Shown: positions 63,498 through 64,000 of the stretch, piece after piece
How the letters are laid out: every line of letters begins with the position of its first letter
Position numbering within the stretch: the stretch's first letter is position 1
Source of the DNA: Marinobacterium mangrovicola
GTDB taxonomy: Bacteria; Pseudomonadota; Gammaproteobacteria; Pseudomonadales; Balneatricaceae
Length of the DNA stretch: 64,000 nucleotides
Assembly (NCBI RefSeq): GCF_004339595.1
Contig: NZ_SMFU01000008.1
Coordinates: 806,001 to 870,000 of the forward strand
Direction of reading: 5' to 3'
The notes under the pieces: generated by a model
Told to the model about the DNA's origin: nothing
The model's database searches: none
What the model saw: only the letters and a program-made list of their open reading frames with translations
Translations under genes and position numbers: made by a program

Positions 63498-64000
63498 ATG
63501 CTTAACTACCGTTTTCCGCGCAAACAGGCGCTTTTCCTGATTAACGATGTGGTGGGTGTTCCCAAGCCTGCGGGTGATGCGGACCATGACGAACTCGATG
63601 CCGAAATGCTGGCGGCTATCTTTGATGAAGCGGCACGCTTTGGCGAAAACCTTCTCGCTCCTTCCAACCGGCAGGGCGATCTGGAGCCGGCTAAGCTCAC
63701 CCCCGACGGGGTGCAGGAAACCTCCGGCTTTGCCGATATCTACCATCAGTTTTGCGAGGCCGGCTGGCCCTCTCTGGCCGGCGATCCGGAATATGGCGGT
63801 CAGGGCCTGCCCAACCTGCTGTCTGTCGCCACCAACGAAATCTGGCAGTCATCCAACCTGGCCTGGGCGCTCTGCCCGCTGCTGACCTCCGGTGTCATAG
63901 AAGCTCTGGGCGTTCACGGCACCGAGGAGCTGAAAGCACTCTGGCTTGAGAAAGTCACCAGCGGCGAATGGACCGGCACCATGAACCTGACCGAGCCGGA
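63498..64000 (+). CDS. Acyl-CoA dehydrogenase, N-terminal part (3' truncated by window edge)
   Basis: An open frame runs from ATG 63498 to the window end with no stop (167 residues visible). The start MLNYRFPRKQALFLINDVVGV matches the N-terminal extension of long FadE-like acyl-CoA dehydrogenases of ~590-600 residues. AARFGENLLAPSNRQGDLEPAKLTPDGVQETSGFADIYHQFCEAGWPSLAGDPEYGGQGLPNLL and EWTGTMNLTEP, the start of the FAD/substrate-binding TEPxAGSD motif, follow. The enzyme oxidises acyl-CoA to enoyl-CoA with FAD in beta-oxidation. The ribosome-binding site is weak (GGGGG ~12 bases upstream). The preceding LysR gene ends 94 bp upstream. Confidence 0.88.
   Translation, partial: MLNYRFPRKQALFLINDVVGVPKPAGDADHDELDAEMLAAIFDEAARFGENLLAPSNRQGDLEPAKLTPDGVQETSGFADIYHQFCEAGWPSLAGDPEYGGQGLPNLLSVATNEIWQSSNLAWALCPLLTSGVIEALGVHGTEELKALWLEKVTSGEWTGTMNLTEP

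Overview
The window (64 kb, GC-rich, dense short-spaced operons) looks like chromosome of a free-living gammaproteobacterium, probably marine and Oceanospirillales- or Alteromonadales-like. The basis is near-classical Fur and Zur boxes, FecCD/TonB iron uptake, a QseBC/PmrAB-type two-component system, AcrB-type RND efflux, a thermostable-hemolysin operon and many LysR regulators. The genus cannot be fixed from the sequence alone.

Left part (1-12.1 kb): a sulfatase tail; a DUF1826 gene behind a Zur-like box; a NodD-like LysR regulator; an RND/MMPL exporter with a YCF48-like partner; a VanA-like Rieske oxygenase divergent from a TetR gene, with a clear palindromic operator between them; a small secreted acidic protein; a non-coding stretch holding a dispersed repeat and a structured segment that looks like the 5' part of a group II intron; and a two-subunit CoA-transferase divergent from a LysR regulator.

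Centre (13.0-42.1 kb): the striking region. A single 21.8-kb gene encodes a 7251-residue LEPR-XLL/RTX protein with a C-terminal metzincin-type zinc motif. It is followed in the same direction by DUF3467, a cytoplasmic GAF domain fused to a membrane-fusion domain, a PqqD-like/M50 protease/membrane-fusion polypeptide, a short SecA-like ATPase and a further periplasmic adaptor. The last four genes are 10 bp apart or overlap. I infer a dedicated export and processing system for the giant protein. Its parts do not match a classical type I system: there is no ABC exporter and no outer-membrane factor in the locus.

Right of centre (42.2-54.6 kb): seven tightly packed minus-strand genes (thermostable hemolysin family, AMP-ligase, heme-oxygenase-like oxidase, SDR, TPR protein, response regulator, histidine kinase). 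A PmrA/QseB-like direct repeat lies at the promoter, suggesting autoregulation. Divergent from it is a complete tripartite RND efflux operon (outer-membrane factor lipoprotein, adaptor, pump).

Right end (54.6-64 kb): iron acquisition. A lone substrate-binding protein behind a strong Fur box is flanked by two direct copies of the dispersed repeat. A TonB receptor, binding protein, two permeases and an ATPase form a minus-strand operon behind a second Fur-like site. A LysR gene and the start of an acyl-CoA dehydrogenase close the window.
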